NCBI RefSeq assembly: GCF_003325355.1
Contig: NZ_CP030850.1
Coordinates: 3,224,001-3,288,000 of the forward strand
Length of the DNA stretch: 64,000 bases
Reading direction: 5' to 3'
Source: Runella rosea
GTDB lineage: Bacteria; Bacteroidota; Bacteroidia; Cytophagales; Spirosomataceae
Shown: positions 63,852-64,000 of the stretch, piece after piece
Layout: each line of letters begins with the position of its first letter
Position numbering within the stretch: the stretch's first letter is position 1
The notes under the pieces: generated by a model
Databases searched by the model: none
What the model was told of the DNA's origin: nothing
Seen by the model: the letters and a program-made list of their open reading frames with translations, nothing else
Made by a program: the position numbers and the translations under genes

Positions 63852-64000
63852 ATGAAACTACTCCTTTTACCCCTGTTTTGCCTTGTGGGCACAATGGCCC
63901 TCGCCCAAACCCCCACCATTCAGCAATCCATTTCGATGAAAAGCGTGGGTAGCCCCCAAATCTCTCCCGATGGCCGTTGGGTGGCGTATACTGTCACAGA
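63852..64000 (+). CDS. S9-type prolyl oligopeptidase-like protein (3' end outside the window)
   Basis: Only the first ~49 codons are visible. A signal peptide (MKLLLLPLFCLVGTMALAQ) is followed by SMKSVGSPQISPDGRWVAYTVT, the first propeller blade typical of exported dipeptidyl/acylaminoacyl peptidases of family S9. The catalytic domain lies beyond the window, so enzymatic class is inferred from this blade motif alone. Confidence 0.75.
   Translation, partial: MKLLLLPLFCLVGTMALAQTPTIQQSISMKSVGSPQISPDGRWVAYTVT

Overview
This is a chromosomal segment from a member of the Bacteroidota, most likely a Cytophagales bacterium of the Runella/Spirosoma/Dyadobacter type; the genus is an inference from gene content only. 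The evidence is two SusC/SusD pairs, each with its own FecI-type sigma factor and FecR anti-sigma factor, a PorP/SprF-type protein of the type IX secretion context, a serine palmitoyltransferase (sphingolipid synthesis), a DUF5686 protein, few Shine-Dalgarno sites, and promoters resembling the Bacteroidota consensus TTTG-N19/21-TAnnTTTG. No rRNA, tRNA, CRISPR array, insertion sequence or prophage was recognised. The window begins inside a DUF2911 gene and ends inside an S9-type peptidase gene.

Layout. Positions 1-2558 (+) hold secreted proteins: DUF2911, a laminin-G-like protein and an esterase. Positions 2611-13865 (-) form nutrient-uptake locus A: sigma factor, FecR, SusC with an STN domain, SusD, a ThuA protein and a large SGNH/beta-propeller/HEAT/cytochrome c protein. 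Positions 14222-18758 hold EcsC, a small secreted protein, a DUF2157 membrane protein, a secreted protein with five LMASLPT repeats, and a Tat-exported sugar isomerase-like protein. Positions 19318-29112 (-) are one 3264-residue repetitive surface protein. Positions 29404-38099 (-) form locus B: sigma factor, FecR, SusC, SusD and a FAD-dependent oxidoreductase. Positions 38426-51236 (+) hold a TetR regulator followed by a tightly packed lipid operon. Positions 51954-57678 (+) hold a TolC/adaptor/RND pump. The rest is a PIN toxin-antitoxin pair, PorP/SprF, an orphan ABC ATPase, a protein of unknown function, thymidine kinase, and a carboxypeptidase-regulatory-domain protein.

How the genes work together. 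In loci A and B the STN domain of the TonB-dependent SusC transporter probably signals through FecR to the cognate ECF sigma factor, while SusD captures the ligand. The lipid operon starts with three genes matching the bacterial ceramide pathway (serine palmitoyltransferase, an N-acyltransferase-like protein, an NAD-dependent reductase). It continues with a nucleotidyltransferase, an ATP-grasp protein, a CDP-alcohol phosphotransferase, a flippase-like membrane protein, a HAD protein and a PfkB kinase. Together these could build, attach and move a phospho-headgroup; the headgroup itself cannot be read from the sequence.

Most notable new signals. (1) In both fecR-susC gaps, the + strand (antisense to susC) carries an element of about 105 nt with the same geometry: a TTGA(g)CAAAAAC box 27-28 nt from the susC start codon, a CC-rich/GG-rich pairing, and 71-72 nt after the box a hairpin followed by 7-8 T. 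This looks like a pair of paralogous antisense small RNAs. (2) A perfect 21-bp palindrome sits directly upstream of spt, and a separate operator cluster overlaps the tetR promoter. (3) Strong hairpins directly follow susD in both loci. (4) The giant protein carries 222-bp repeats that appear to be homogenised.
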